NCBI GenBank assembly: GCA_947174995.1
Contig: CAMWLC010000005.1
Span: 1 to 64,000 of the forward strand
DNA from: an uncultured Porphyromonadaceae bacterium
Lineage (GTDB): Bacteria; Bacteroidota; Bacteroidia; Bacteroidales; Muribaculaceae
Length of the DNA stretch: 64,000 bases
Reading direction: 5' to 3'
In this document: in pieces, positions 50,961 to 59,611 of the stretch
Position numbering within the stretch: position 1 is the stretch's first letter
Layout: every line of letters starts with the position of its first letter
Notes under the pieces: model-generated
Database searches by the model: none
What the model was told of the DNA's origin: nothing
Seen by the model: only the letters and a program-made list of their open reading frames with translations
Position numbers and translations under genes: made by a program

Positions 50961-53075
50961 TCATCTTGCTTTCCTGACCATATACACTTGAATGAGGGCT
51001 TTCAGGCGCGTTTCCATTTCCTTTATCACGGGGGCCTTGGCCGGGTCATTAATCATGTTGTGCGCCATCAGATGATCGTCAATCCCATACAGTCCGATGC
51101 TCTTCTTGCCGTCAAACTGGAGCAGGTAGTCGCCGCGTGTCAGCTGGTAGATATCGTTGATGTAGCTCACGGCCCACTCGTCGCCCGGTTGCGCAGAGGT
51201 GAGGTCCATGCCGTAAGCCGTATATGGAGCATCATGACCGACAAGGGAGAGCACGGTCGGCATTATGTCGATCTGCTGCGCTATTCCCTCCCTTTCTCCG
51301 CTTCCAAGTCTGCCGGAGGGATCGAATATAAGCAGAGGGCCGTGGAAAGCCCCGGCATCGCTGCGGTATTCATCGTAGGCGCGGGCATTGGTGTGGTCGT
51401 TTGTGACGATGAAGAGCGTGTTCCCATACCAGGGCTGCTTCGAGGCCGTCTCGAAAAACCGTCTGAGGGCATGGTCACTGTATCCTATGGTTTGATGTAT
51501 GGGGAGAGTTCCTTTGTCAAACTTCCCCTCATACTCCTCAGGCACCCGGAAAGGATGATGACTCGAGGCTGAGAAAAGGGCCGTCATGAAGGGTTGCTTC
51601 ATCTCCGACATCTTCAGTGCATAATACTGCATGAAGGGTTCGTCCCAGATGGCCCAGTAACCGTCGAAGTCCTTGTCGCCGCCGAATCTTGCGTCTTCAT
51701 CGAAATTCTCACGTCCGTAGTAACGCTCAAACCCCACAAGCCGGGCGAAACCATCGAATCCCATGCTTCCGGTGCGAGCTCCATGGAAGAAGGCCGTTTC
51801 GTAGCCATGTTTCCGGAGTAATGCGGGGAGAGCGTCAATGGGATTCATGGCGGAGGAGGTAAGCACGAAAGGTTTGCCGAGTTTCGGAATGGATGCTAAA
51901 ATCGAGGGCATGGCGTCAATGCTTTTCGTGCCGTTGTCCAGTGTGTGTACCCAACGAGTGCTCACCCTCGCAAGGGAATCCATAAAGGGCGCGTACCCCT
52001 TCGACCTATCCCCTAACACTCTGCGGTTAAGCTCGGCGATATACTCCTCCCCGAAACTCTCCATGATGATTATGACCACATTGTGCCCCTTCAACAGTGC
52101 GCTGTCGGCGGCGACAGGCACACGCACCGGAGAGAATATTCTCTCTGCCTCCTCATCACTCTTGAAATAATGGGGATTGACGTAGGCCTGGGAATTTATA
52201 GTGCGGATCATGGCAAACGGGGTGTTGAGTATGGCCGATACCTCCACGGGCCGTCCGGCGTGGGCGTTGGCATTTGAAAGGGCTATCGGACGTATGTCGC
52301 GGTGACGCCATCCCCCTATCGGGGCTAAAGCAACCATGATCACAGCCGCAACTGCGCAGAGCGTGGCGAAGAGGGTCCTTCGGCTTTTGTAAGCACGCCA
52401 TCCCGCATACCATGCGGCGAGGGCAGCGAAATATAGATACCAGTGATTGAGCCAGCCCCCGCGTATGCCTCCCGCCACAGTGCAGCCCGCAACAATAAGC
52501 CCTATCACGGAGCATACGTAGTATTTCACACCTCCCCTGCGCGTGGCCGTCGTGCCGGGCATGGCATACAGTTTCCACATACCCCATATCAGAATCGCCA
52601 CGAAAAGCACCAGATACCAATGTCGAAGCATCTCTATTCCGAATACGCCGATCAGATTGCTTTCATGGCTGAACTCGCCGAGTGTGTCCCACGTGGTGCG
52701 TTTCATCGTGTACGGGAAATACACCGAGTCGGCCACATTGGCTATCAGGGCGATGGAATTGACGACGATGAAAAGCCACTTGCACACCGCGTAGAATCCC
52801 GGACGCTCCTTCAAATGGAGCGGAAGGAGCATCAGTAGAATGTAGAGGAGATTGGTATAGAAAATACCGGGAGTATCGAAAGCGGCACCGGCGGCGAAGA
52901 TATTCCAGAGATTACCCTCGCGCAAGGACTCCGCGAAATAGCTGCCGTTTTCGAGCATGAACTCGGCCCGCGCCAAAGCGTATACCACATAAAGAAGCAA
53001 CACATTGAGGGCCGTGGCAAACCACGGCGACAACACGGATTCCCTCCATCCCAGACGTTTCATCAAATAATCCAT
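50961..53075 (-). CDS. LTA synthase-like membrane sulfatase (alkaline-phosphatase superfamily)
   Basis: About 704 residues from ATG 53075 (MDYLMKRLGWRESVLSPW). Five N-terminal helices come first (for example ATALNVLLLYVVYALARAEF and WYLVLFVAILIWGMWKLYA). The extracytoplasmic sulfatase domain follows: NVVIIIMESFGEEYIAELNR, TKSIDAMPSILASIPKLGKP (nucleophile Thr/Ser region), YGRENFDEDARFGGDKDFDG, SASSHHPFRVPEEY and NTLFIVTNDHTNARAYDEYR (metal-binding Asp-His). Enzymes of this family add phosphoglycerol or phosphoethanolamine to envelope polymers or lipids. A Gram-negative host excludes real LTA, so the substrate is unknown. An upstream in-frame start exists but reads unlikely sequence. Confidence 0.87.
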   Translation of the reverse strand: MDYLMKRLGWRESVLSPWFATALNVLLLYVVYALARAEFMLENGSYFAESLREGNLWNIFAAGAAFDTPGIFYTNLLYILLMLLPLHLKERPGFYAVCKWLFIVVNSIALIANVADSVYFPYTMKRTTWDTLGEFSHESNLIGVFGIEMLRHWYLVLFVAILIWGMWKLYAMPGTTATRRGGVKYYVCSVIGLIVAGCTVAGGIRGGWLNHWYLYFAALAAWYAGWRAYKSRRTLFATLCAVAAVIMVALAPIGGWRHRDIRPIALSNANAHAGRPVEVSAILNTPFAMIRTINSQAYVNPHYFKSDEEAERIFSPVRVPVAADSALLKGHNVVIIIMESFGEEYIAELNRRVLGDRSKGYAPFMDSLARVSTRWVHTLDNGTKSIDAMPSILASIPKLGKPFVLTSSAMNPIDALPALLRKHGYETAFFHGARTGSMGFDGFARLVGFERYYGRENFDEDARFGGDKDFDGYWAIWDEPFMQYYALKMSEMKQPFMTALFSASSHHPFRVPEEYEGKFDKGTLPIHQTIGYSDHALRRFFETASKQPWYGNTLFIVTNDHTNARAYDEYRSDAGAFHGPLLIFDPSGRLGSGEREGIAQQIDIMPTVLSLVGHDAPYTAYGMDLTSAQPGDEWAVSYINDIYQLTRGDYLLQFDGKKSIGLYGIDDHLMAHNMINDPAKAPVIKEMETRLKALIQVYMVRKAR

Positions 53076-53299
53076 ATCTTCAGAGCGCTTGTAATGAGCG
53101 ATTCTCAAAAAGCATCGAGGATTGATATACTCGCTATTTTCTAAGAAGCCCGTGTGCAAAATTAATGAAATTTCCCAATATCCCCCCTATCCTCACTGAT
53201 TTTTCACTCCACCCCTCCCCGACAGATAAGATATTCGGTAAAAAACATCAAGATATCAATATAAATCATGATATGGTATTCCGGGGAGCCGTTTGCAAA

Positions 53300-53336
53300 A
53301 GCCGCCTGTACTCCCGTTTTGGGGGTGCAGGCGGCT
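53300..53336 (-). terminator. guaA-type terminator
   Basis: Arms AGCCGCCTG and CAGGCGGCT with a run of T after the stem on the minus strand. It lies 40 bases downstream of a guaA stop codon read on the minus strand. Confidence 0.7.
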
Positions 53337-53375
53337 GTGAGTCGGGCTGGTGTGGCCGGAATCGGGATACGGGGA

Positions 53376-53390
53376 TCACTCCCATTCGAT
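53376..53390 (-). other. Probable attachment site: 15-bp 3' end of guaA
   Basis: Read on the minus strand the bases give codons ATC GAA TGG GAG TGA (Ile-Glu-Trp-Glu-stop), the invariant C-terminus of GMP synthase (TIEWE). The codons before it do not match GuaA, so only the last codons remain. Integrative elements commonly insert at the guaA 3' end and regenerate it. The intact guaA is expected beyond 64000. Confidence 0.6.
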
Positions 53391-53577
53391 TAAGCGTTTG
53401 CCCTGCGAGCAGGTTGATATATTGCGAGTTATATGTTTATTCTGTTTCATCGGGGATGGAATACGGGGTTGTTTTTGATTTTGCAGGCGCGCTGTAGGAC
53501 AGTCAGTTAAGCTGAAAATTCCGTGCTGTCTGCTGGGATTTTCTCTGTCTCTTCCGTTTCAGTTGGCTTTGCGACTG

Positions 53578-53585
53578 CAAAGTTA
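53578..53585 (-). promoter_or_regulatory. -7-like box near the left border
   Basis: Minus-strand TAACTTTG points toward the border remnant and terminator. It has no obvious downstream gene in this window. Confidence 0.35.
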
Positions 53586-53885
53586 CAAAAATTTTGTAAT
53601 TCTCACAACCTCAATGTGCTACACTTTTAGCGCATCCTCTAAGGCTGTAGCAGAGAAGCCTGGGAGTGTTGTAATCAGATGTTTGAAACGCTTAAAGGAT
53701 TGAAAGACCGTGATATAGGTAACCCTCCATACCCCCTTCCTCCCTCCATGCCTTAAGGGGCGCACATCCGTGTCCCGTATAAAGGTAAAAATTTTCCTGG
53801 GAATTCCAGAGAACTGTACCAACTGTTGATGTGTGCCATTTTAATCTTACTGAGCGCATTTGATACACCATCAAAGTGTGACAGC

Positions 53886-54665
53886 CTAATCTTTTAGATT
53901 ATTCTGTCGCAACTGATGCAGGAATCGGTCAATTTCGGACTGGTTGCGAGTGTTGCGCGGATATCCGTTCTCTTCAAACCATGGATTCATTTCTTTGGTT
54001 ATAATTCCCAGTTTCTCGTATAGACCTCTGAACGAGTAAACGTAGAGGTCATTCACAAACCAGCCTACGAAGAGTCGTCCTTCATCTAACCAAACATCCA
54101 AATCTATTGGGTACTTAAAGGTACTGGGTACTTCCAGTTTCTTTTCTGCTTCTACCAGTTGAGGTATGATGGCTTGTTGTATAAGGGCTAACTCTTCGCT
54201 GTAATCATCGAAAGAATAACAGCGTCGAGGGTTCTTCGCATCCATACCCATAAGCCGACGTGAAAGATAATAGCGCACCCGCCATGCTGAATAGCCGTCA
54301 TGGTAAAACGCAGCGTCCAGTATAGCAAATCTTTCGGCAATGGTGGAGAAGGCTCGGTAGTCCTGCCGTTGAGCGAACCAACGATATGCGCTTATATTCT
54401 CGAAGAGGTGCCAGTCGATGAAGCGAAAGAGTTTGATGTAATGCTTTGGGGGATTCGGACTATTCTTGAATGAAAAGTCATCATAATCGCATAGTCCCAA
54501 ACGTATAAGTTGTGCAATAGCTTTGTGCGGTATGTTGAAGACAAGGACACAGTTGTGTTCATAATCTATGGCATGAATATAATGTGCATGAGTCAGCCAG
54601 TTTGAAACTTCAACTACTGACGTGGAATCAAATGGAATGGTAAGGAAGTTGTGAATATGTTCCAT
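53886..54665 (-). CDS. Unknown 259-aa protein of the element
   Basis: The protein has no signal peptide or membrane segment. It is rich in aromatic residues (WLTHAHYIHAIDYEHN, YIKLFRFIDWHLFENISAYR). Internal segments such as FSTIAERFAILDAAFYHDGY and LDVWLDEGRLFVGWFVNDLY suggest a compact alpha/beta fold. It ends KD after a basic region (RFLHQLRQNN). It is the last gene of a leftward set with a 125-aa protein and the NADAR gene. No family was recognised. Confidence 0.6.
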   Translation of the reverse strand: MEHIHNFLTIPFDSTSVVEVSNWLTHAHYIHAIDYEHNCVLVFNIPHKAIAQLIRLGLCDYDDFSFKNSPNPPKHYIKLFRFIDWHLFENISAYRWFAQRQDYRAFSTIAERFAILDAAFYHDGYSAWRVRYYLSRRLMGMDAKNPRRCYSFDDYSEELALIQQAIIPQLVEAEKKLEVPSTFKYPIDLDVWLDEGRLFVGWFVNDLYVYSFRGLYEKLGIITKEMNPWFEENGYPRNTRNQSEIDRFLHQLRQNNLKD

Positions 54666-54694
54666 ACTATATAATGTGTAGATTGCTTAAGTTA

Positions 54695-54727
54695 ATTGGG
54701 TTGCGCTGAGGGGATACGCAACCCAAT
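54695..54727. terminator. Hairpin between the two unknown leftward genes
   Basis: Arms ATTGGGTTGCG and CGCAACCCAAT (11 bp, perfect) in the 89-bp spacer between the 125-aa and 259-aa genes. No strong U-run follows; it may be an mRNA-stabilising hairpin or a weak terminator. Confidence 0.45.
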
Positions 54728-54754
54728 CTCCGTCGTTTGTGGTGAGCGCAGATG

Positions 54755-55132
54755 TTATCTTTTTATTACGATATGTTTGTTAAGTGCAGGGATGAGGCTC
54801 AAAAGAGAGCTGAAAGTATTAGTGACTTGTGATGGAGTAGTTGGATTCCATTTGAAACCTAACGTATTTGAGATATTGTACAACCTTATGTTGAGACCAA
54901 TAGCAAGCCCAATCCCTATTGTTCTATTCATTGTGGTTGCAAGGTCATAATCCCACACCCACATTACCTTAAGACCTGTTATAATGCTGTCGTCAGAAAC
55001 GATGGATGCAGAAATGCGTATAGGGAGCTGAAAGTGTCCTTCGTTGAAAACCCACTCCTCAATGAGCTGTTCTGTCTCACGAGGTGAATTGGGAAGTAGG
55101 CGCACCACTGGCGCGCACTCATGGCTATTCAT
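54755..55132 (-). CDS. Unknown 125-aa protein of the element
   Basis: A soluble protein with TEQLIEEWVFNEGHFQLPIR near residue 20 and an aliphatic-glycine stretch (TMNRTIGIGLAIGLNIRLYN) that is long enough to be buried or membrane-associated. It starts 19 bp after the NADAR gene stop, so a common transcript is likely. No family was recognised; a partner role to the NADAR gene is only suggested by position. Confidence 0.55.
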   Translation of the reverse strand: MNSHECAPVVRLLPNSPRETEQLIEEWVFNEGHFQLPIRISASIVSDDSIITGLKVMWVWDYDLATTMNRTIGIGLAIGLNIRLYNISNTLGFKWNPTTPSQVTNTFSSLLSLIPALNKHIVIKR

Positions 55133-55151
55133 AAGCGAAATTGTTTTGCGG

Positions 55152-55919
55152 TTAGAATGTTAAATGATTGCCCAATATGGTGATATTGGCTGAGTTGAGA
55201 AGAGCGCGGTCGAAGGGCGGCTCTATACCATCAATGAGGCAGCATCGGCAAATCATAAGGATTTTGCCCATGTTGTTCTGCCCTTCAAATATTCCAATGT
55301 TGCGGACTTTGTTAGTTTCAATGTTGATTTTGAGGTCGAGTGCCTTTTGGGTGAGGTCAGCACCACTCCACCTATTTATCCGCTCTGTGAGCTTCCTGCG
55401 CTCGGCTATCAACTCTTTATTCTTGCAGCCCCAAACGGTAGCCGTGCCACCAGTGTCACGAGTGGTCTCTTCAACCAGTATCACCCCCTCGGGGATGGAG
55501 AGCAGCTTGGCTCGGAAATCGGCATTGCCGAGGCACTTCTGCCATACTACAAACAGCATCCAGTGCAAACGGAATGTCGGAAAATCCTCACGGACTTGTG
55601 ATTTATACTTCGCTTTAGTGAAACGCTTGGCGGCGTAACCGCTTGTTTGTGAGATGAGTTCGCGCTGAATTGCCACATCTGTAAACTCCCCACAAAGGTA
55701 AAGTTGCTCCGATGTCGGCCAGTTGGCACCTGCAAACTCAAACGGATAGCCACCTGCCATATTGGAGAGCCTAAGCTCAATGCCTTCGACAATGTCAGTG
55801 ACTTTCTTGAAGCACCACACAGGCGGCAGTTCAGACGCAACAAGTCGCTCCTCACGCCCCAGGGACGCAACGAGTTCAGACACGGAAGATGTGGTGGAAA
55901 GGAAATTGGAATTGCTCAT
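55152..55919 (-). CDS. NADAR-domain protein (YbiA-like)
   Basis: The 255-residue protein has NADAR (formerly DUF1768) landmarks: LSNMAGGYPFEFAGANWPTS followed by EQLYLCGEF (usual form F-G---PTSEH-Y---KF), a basic RLHWMLFVVWQKCLGNADFR region, LVEETTRDTGGTATVWGCKN (LVE------D--WG) and the C-terminal GQNNMGKILMICR (G-N--GKILM). An extra segment of about 40 residues (IAERRKLTERINRWSGADLT) lies between WG and GQNNMG. NADAR enzymes cleave ADP-ribosylated bases or riboflavin intermediates; some reverse guanine ADP-ribosylation by DarT-type toxins. Here it is in an integrative element with two unknown genes downstream. Confidence 0.75.
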   Translation of the reverse strand: MSNSNFLSTTSSVSELVASLGREERLVASELPPVWCFKKVTDIVEGIELRLSNMAGGYPFEFAGANWPTSEQLYLCGEFTDVAIQRELISQTSGYAAKRFTKAKYKSQVREDFPTFRLHWMLFVVWQKCLGNADFRAKLLSIPEGVILVEETTRDTGGTATVWGCKNKELIAERRKLTERINRWSGADLTQKALDLKINIETNKVRNIGIFEGQNNMGKILMICRCCLIDGIEPPFDRALLNSANITILGNHLTF

Positions 55920-56041
55920 AACATCTTGTTTTATAGGTTATACTATCGTGTCATTTTCCCACCGTGGCTTGCTATATAGCTCGGTTGGAGCGGCTCATAC
56001 GTCCGTCTCTTGACACTGAGGGATTCCCCCTCTTTAGACCG

Positions 56042-56049
56042 CAAAGTTA
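56042..56049 (-). promoter_or_regulatory. -7 box of the NADAR operon
   Basis: Minus-strand TAACTTTG about 125 bases from the NADAR start. It would transcribe NADAR, the 125-aa gene and the 259-aa gene as one unit. Confidence 0.6.
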
Positions 56050-56130
56050 CAACATCCACCCACCCCCTGTCAAGTTTTCGATGTTAAAAATTGATAAGAA
56101 TATGGTAGTAATAATTGACAGGAGCGACCA

Positions 56131-56162
56131 CAAAAATAGGAGACCGAAGCCTCCTATTTTTG
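56131..56162 (-). terminator. Terminator after the WG-repeat gene pair
   Basis: A 12-bp stem (CAAAAATAGGAG and its complement) with T-rich minus-strand end, just below the stop of the 556-aa WG-repeat gene. Confidence 0.85.
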
Positions 56163-56173
56163 TCTCTATGAGA

Positions 56174-57844
56174 TTATAATCCCATGCTTCTGAATATCTG
56201 TTGTAGTTGTAATTTTTTCTGTTGATATTCGCGAACCAAATCATAATCACCTAAATTCTGAGCTAATCCTATCTGTTCATCTTTAATGCACAGCAATCGC
56301 TGTTTATACCACATAGCATTCATGGGGTCGAGTTGACCTCTCAGCTGGTACGTTCTGAACTCATCCAGTAAAGAGTTGTGTTCATCCGTTAATGATTTTA
56401 GTTGGTTTCTCCATCGCATCTCTTTACTATTTGACGAACTATAAGAACTTGAGTTATTAGATGAATAACTATCGACTGATGAAGATGAAATTTTTGAGAA
56501 GTATTTCCCTCTTTCAAATTCAATTCTATGAGAATCGGAGTCAAATTTGATTACTAAATCATTCCTACTGCCATACTTTATTGTCTCATTATCATGTATC
56601 TCATAAGAGCCATTATATGATAATACTCCATTCAAATAGAGACGTAGATTATATTCTGAAATGATTAATGTAGCTGAAACCTTTTTAACTCCTCCTAAGT
56701 AAACGCCCATATCCCTTGTGCCGCTATATTCCCATGTGCCATAAAGCCATTCTTTTTGCTTTTGACGTTCTTCTTCCTCGCGTCTTTGACGTTCCTCTTC
56801 GGCAGCTCGTTGAAGTTGTTCATTATGCTCATCCAACAGTGAAGCCATCAATCCATTTAGATGCTGCTCCATGGCTTTCTGCTGTGTAGAGGTCAAAGTG
56901 GAGTTGCCATGATTATCTATGAAGTATTGGATAGTTTTCTCGTTAGTTTGATAAGGATAATTGTTTACATCCAATATTTGCCAAGTTACTAATCTCGCTC
57001 CATTATCACATTCAACCGTATCGCGAGCAACAGTGACAGCATAATCGTCGTAGACCTTTTTCTCTTCACGTGTATTGGCGATATCTTTATAGGGAACTGT
57101 ATATAGGTAGGGGCGATACACAATCATCTTATACCCAACAGAATCGGGTGTTTCATGGATAGTTCCTTTGGTATCGACTAATTTTATTTCGTTGTCGTCA
57201 AAGACTTCCTGTGTTCCAGTATTCCATACCGCACATTTGCCATCTTTGAAGGATGGTAATTTATGACTCACTTCTTCCCAAACAGACCCTATATTTGGAC
57301 TCTCAGTAAAGTAATCTCCCGTCAACACCCATTCTCCCTTCGTGTTGATGAAACCGACGCGCTTATTCCATAGTTCTTTATCTGCCTCGTTACGGTCATC
57401 GACCACACAAGCCAAACCTTCGGAGAACTGACCAGGAGGAAAATCATCTGAGAATTGACATGGAATAACCTCTTCTCCTTGGAGATTAATATATCCCCAT
57501 TTCCCATCACGACGCACAGCAGCAAGACCTTCGGAAAAAGCATCTATTTGGTCGTAACGTTCAAGTGCTTTAGTAAATTCGGGGGTGATTTTCAGAGTTG
57601 GTTTTCCGAAAGTGCTATTACCGAGAAGGAAGAAAACACCTGCAAAGACCGCTAATGCACCTACTACTACAAGAGAAAGCCATAATCTTTTATAGGTTTT
57701 TCTCGGTTTATGCTGTTGGGGTTGCAGATTCTGAGACTTGAATGTTTCCTCAATCTGAAATTCAATGGGACAGCCACAGTGGGGGCATTCCGTTGCGCGG
57801 TCTGACATCTGACCTCCACAATCTTTACAAATTATTAGAGCCAT
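56174..57844 (-). CDS. Zinc-ribbon, single-TM, WG-repeat protein (556 aa)
   Basis: From ATG 57844 (MALIICKDCGGQMSDRATEC) the N-terminus has a CxxC...CxxC zinc ribbon (CKDCGG, CPHCGC). A TM helix follows (LSLVVVGALAVFAGVFFLLG, about 55-75), then an extracytoplasmic region with WG-type repeats (GKWGYINLQGEEVIP; RVGFINTKGEWVLTG). A Glu/Arg coiled coil lies near 330-370 (EEERQRREEEERQKQ). A beta-domain (WEYSGTRDMGVYLGGVKKVS) and a serine-rich linker follow, then a helical tail (NQLKSLTDEHNSLLDEFRTY). It is a tandem paralogue of the next gene. Function unknown; WG repeats usually mediate binding. Confidence 0.75.
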   Translation of the reverse strand: MALIICKDCGGQMSDRATECPHCGCPIEFQIEETFKSQNLQPQQHKPRKTYKRLWLSLVVVGALAVFAGVFFLLGNSTFGKPTLKITPEFTKALERYDQIDAFSEGLAAVRRDGKWGYINLQGEEVIPCQFSDDFPPGQFSEGLACVVDDRNEADKELWNKRVGFINTKGEWVLTGDYFTESPNIGSVWEEVSHKLPSFKDGKCAVWNTGTQEVFDDNEIKLVDTKGTIHETPDSVGYKMIVYRPYLYTVPYKDIANTREEKKVYDDYAVTVARDTVECDNGARLVTWQILDVNNYPYQTNEKTIQYFIDNHGNSTLTSTQQKAMEQHLNGLMASLLDEHNEQLQRAAEEERQRREEEERQKQKEWLYGTWEYSGTRDMGVYLGGVKKVSATLIISEYNLRLYLNGVLSYNGSYEIHDNETIKYGSRNDLVIKFDSDSHRIEFERGKYFSKISSSSVDSYSSNNSSSYSSSNSKEMRWRNQLKSLTDEHNSLLDEFRTYQLRGQLDPMNAMWYKQRLLCIKDEQIGLAQNLGDYDLVREYQQKKLQLQQIFRSMGL

Positions 57845-57846
57845 AA

Positions 57847-59031
57847 TCAATATGTCGTTATTCTATTTTGCACATTATAGGATTGAATTTTTTGTCGTTC
57901 CCATCTGTCTGGAGAGAAAGTATCTTCGCCATTAAGATTGACAAAACCAAAATAGGAAGCCTCAGACGATTCGTCCATAAATCTATTATTGTCTACATTT
58001 TTTAGATAAGATGGAGATTCCTCCAGTCTAACTAAAAAGAGTCCATAGCTCGGATTTACATACGACTTTTGGGCTTCTGCATCATAAATTTCATTATGAA
58101 AGTACCATTCCTTTGCAGGCACAACAATATTTCCTTGCCTATCTTTTATTCCTCTTAAGGTCATGCTATTATCAGAGACACCCCGTGTTTCTTCAAAAAC
58201 TACATATTCAAATTTGGATGGGTCAACTTCGTTTACTTGCTCCAACTTATTCCCTTGAAAATCATATAGGAAATATTGATAGTCAACTTGCAGTATAAAA
58301 CCACGCTCATTGACTTTTACAGGTCCCGCAACATCACCACCAATCCCATCCCAAATAAGATTGGCTCTAGCTGGGATTGGAATTTCTGTTATCGTTTCGC
58401 CTTTCTTATTGATGACACGAAAATTCTTACTTATTGTGAAACTATAATCTTCATTTTCGTGTGCAGAATAGACTACGGCTTTATCATTGACAAAGTTAGA
58501 TGCTACATCATCTTTGGAGAGTTTTATTACTACCTTTCCATCTATATCTATAAAAGATTTACTCTGCTCATTTTCCACAAAGGCAAGCCCATCGTTAAAT
58601 TTGGGAGCAGTGGGCCAGCCTGAATATAAGGCAGGAATTATCAAATCTCCCTTTGTGTTGATAAATCCCCACTTATAATCATCAGTCATTACGGGTGCTC
58701 TACCATCTGAGAACTCACCAATTTGCAAAAATCTGGAGATTTTCTCTGAAAACTCTGGTGTTATTTCAACCAGCTCATCTTCTGAATCTGTTGCCGTGGT
58801 CCCAGAGATGTTAGAAGTAGAAACAGAAACGGAACGTTTTGTGGAAAGAAATACTACCACTCCAATAACCGTTATCATCAAAATACCGCAAACGAGCCAT
58901 AACCAGTAATTTTTCTTCGTAGTTATTCCGTTCTTTGCATTATAGGAGGAAAGAACATATCCGCAATGCGGACATTTTTTTGCGCGGTCAGAAACTTGTT
59001 GACCGCACTCGTGACATTTAGTAAGAGCCAT
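57847..59031 (-). CDS. Zinc-ribbon, single-TM, WG-repeat protein (394 aa)
   Basis: The N-terminus (MALTKCHECGQQVSDRAKKC) carries two CxxC knuckles. A TM helix (YWLWLVCGILMITVIGVVVF, about 43-62) precedes an extracytoplasmic beta-propeller-like stretch with WG repeats: YKWGFINTKGDLIIPALYSG and the degenerate FIDIDGKVVIKLSKDD, ending FGFVNLNGEDTFSPDRW. It is 2 bp from the next, longer paralogue; the pair share the zinc-ribbon/TM/WG order and are co-transcribed. The zinc ribbon would be cytoplasmic and the WG part periplasmic, a plausible signal-coupling layout (inference). Confidence 0.75.
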   Translation of the reverse strand: MALTKCHECGQQVSDRAKKCPHCGYVLSSYNAKNGITTKKNYWLWLVCGILMITVIGVVVFLSTKRSVSVSTSNISGTTATDSEDELVEITPEFSEKISRFLQIGEFSDGRAPVMTDDYKWGFINTKGDLIIPALYSGWPTAPKFNDGLAFVENEQSKSFIDIDGKVVIKLSKDDVASNFVNDKAVVYSAHENEDYSFTISKNFRVINKKGETITEIPIPARANLIWDGIGGDVAGPVKVNERGFILQVDYQYFLYDFQGNKLEQVNEVDPSKFEYVVFEETRGVSDNSMTLRGIKDRQGNIVVPAKEWYFHNEIYDAEAQKSYVNPSYGLFLVRLEESPSYLKNVDNNRFMDESSEASYFGFVNLNGEDTFSPDRWERQKIQSYNVQNRITTY

Positions 59032-59049
59032 AAGGATGATTATAAAGTT

Positions 59050-59090
59050 AAAGACACGAGGCCTCCATTATAGAAGTCCCGCGTCTTTTT
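59050..59090 (-). terminator. Hairpin after the lipoprotein gene
   Basis: Imperfect stem with AAAGAC/GTCTTT outer arms; T-run on the plus side, AT-rich on the minus side. It separates the lipoprotein gene from the WG pair. Confidence 0.5.
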
Positions 59091-59095
59091 GACAT

Positions 59096-59611
59096 TTAGA
59101 TTTGAGTATAGTCGCAAACGAGTGAGCCGTTGATGGTGACTGTCTTGTTGTCATCATCGGCAATTTTTAGGTTATCAAAGTTTAAGGTAATGGTTGACCC
59201 TTTAACTTCAGAAACCGTGATTTTCCCACTCTTGATTTCATCATACTTGTCCCCTTCCATCACGTCTGTTATCATCTCTACATAACCGTCGTTGAGTGTT
59301 AGGGTTATCCCCTTGGAAAGTGTTTCGGATTTAGCTTCAAGAGAGATGTGTGCGCGAGGGTAAAAGTTGGTTTCATCAGATTTGGCAGGATAGAGTTCCG
59401 CATCTATCTTAATGCCAAGTCGAGTCCCATAGTCAGTGAGAGTCGAAGTTGCTCCAGTTGTGGGGTGTTCCTTGTAGCCTTGACCGTTGATGGTGAGAGA
59501 TGCTTTTGAGCTACCTCCATCGGGTTCGTCGTTGTCATCGCCACAACTGGTGAGTGCAAATGACAGTGTGGCGAAGAGAGCCACGAAAAGAAGTGAAAGA
59601 TACTTTTTCAT
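59096..59611 (-). CDS. Surface-type lipoprotein of unknown function
   Basis: 171 residues with a lipoprotein signal (LLFVALFATLSFALTSCGDD; lipid Cys near residue 23). The acidic run after the Cys (CGDDNDEPDGG) matches the Bacteroidetes lipoprotein export signal, so surface exposure is likely. The remainder is beta-rich (ASLTINGQGYKEHPTTGATS; GKITVSEVKGSTITLNFDNL). It lies upstream of the WG pair on the same strand but after a probable terminator. Confidence 0.75.
   Translation of the reverse strand: MKKYLSLLFVALFATLSFALTSCGDDNDEPDGGSSKASLTINGQGYKEHPTTGATSTLTDYGTRLGIKIDAELYPAKSDETNFYPRAHISLEAKSETLSKGITLTLNDGYVEMITDVMEGDKYDEIKSGKITVSEVKGSTITLNFDNLKIADDDNKTVTINGSLVCDYTQI

Larger units (their letters stand above)
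53076..53885. other. 810-bp gene-free spacer with the left border of the second element
   Basis: No convincing gene is seen. In order it contains an AT-rich tract upstream of the sulfatase gene, a hairpin terminator (53300-53336), a 15-bp guaA 3'-end remnant (53376-53390), a minus-strand -7-like box (53578-53585), a palindrome around TTACAAAAATTTTGTAA (53583-53600) and a stretch (53619-53880) that has open frames but no credible start. The last stretch is likely the conserved left border of the integrative element. Confidence 0.55.

Noticed and set aside
53619..53880. Overlapping leftward frames near the left element border that might be small genes
   Set aside because: Starts are only TTG/weak, the frames overlap each other, and no family or signal supports them. 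Kept as part of the border spacer.
53886..55132. DarT-like toxin partner for the NADAR protein
   Set aside because: Neither neighbour shows DarT catalytic motifs (NAD-binding His/Arg/Glu pattern); the NADAR partner is left unassigned.
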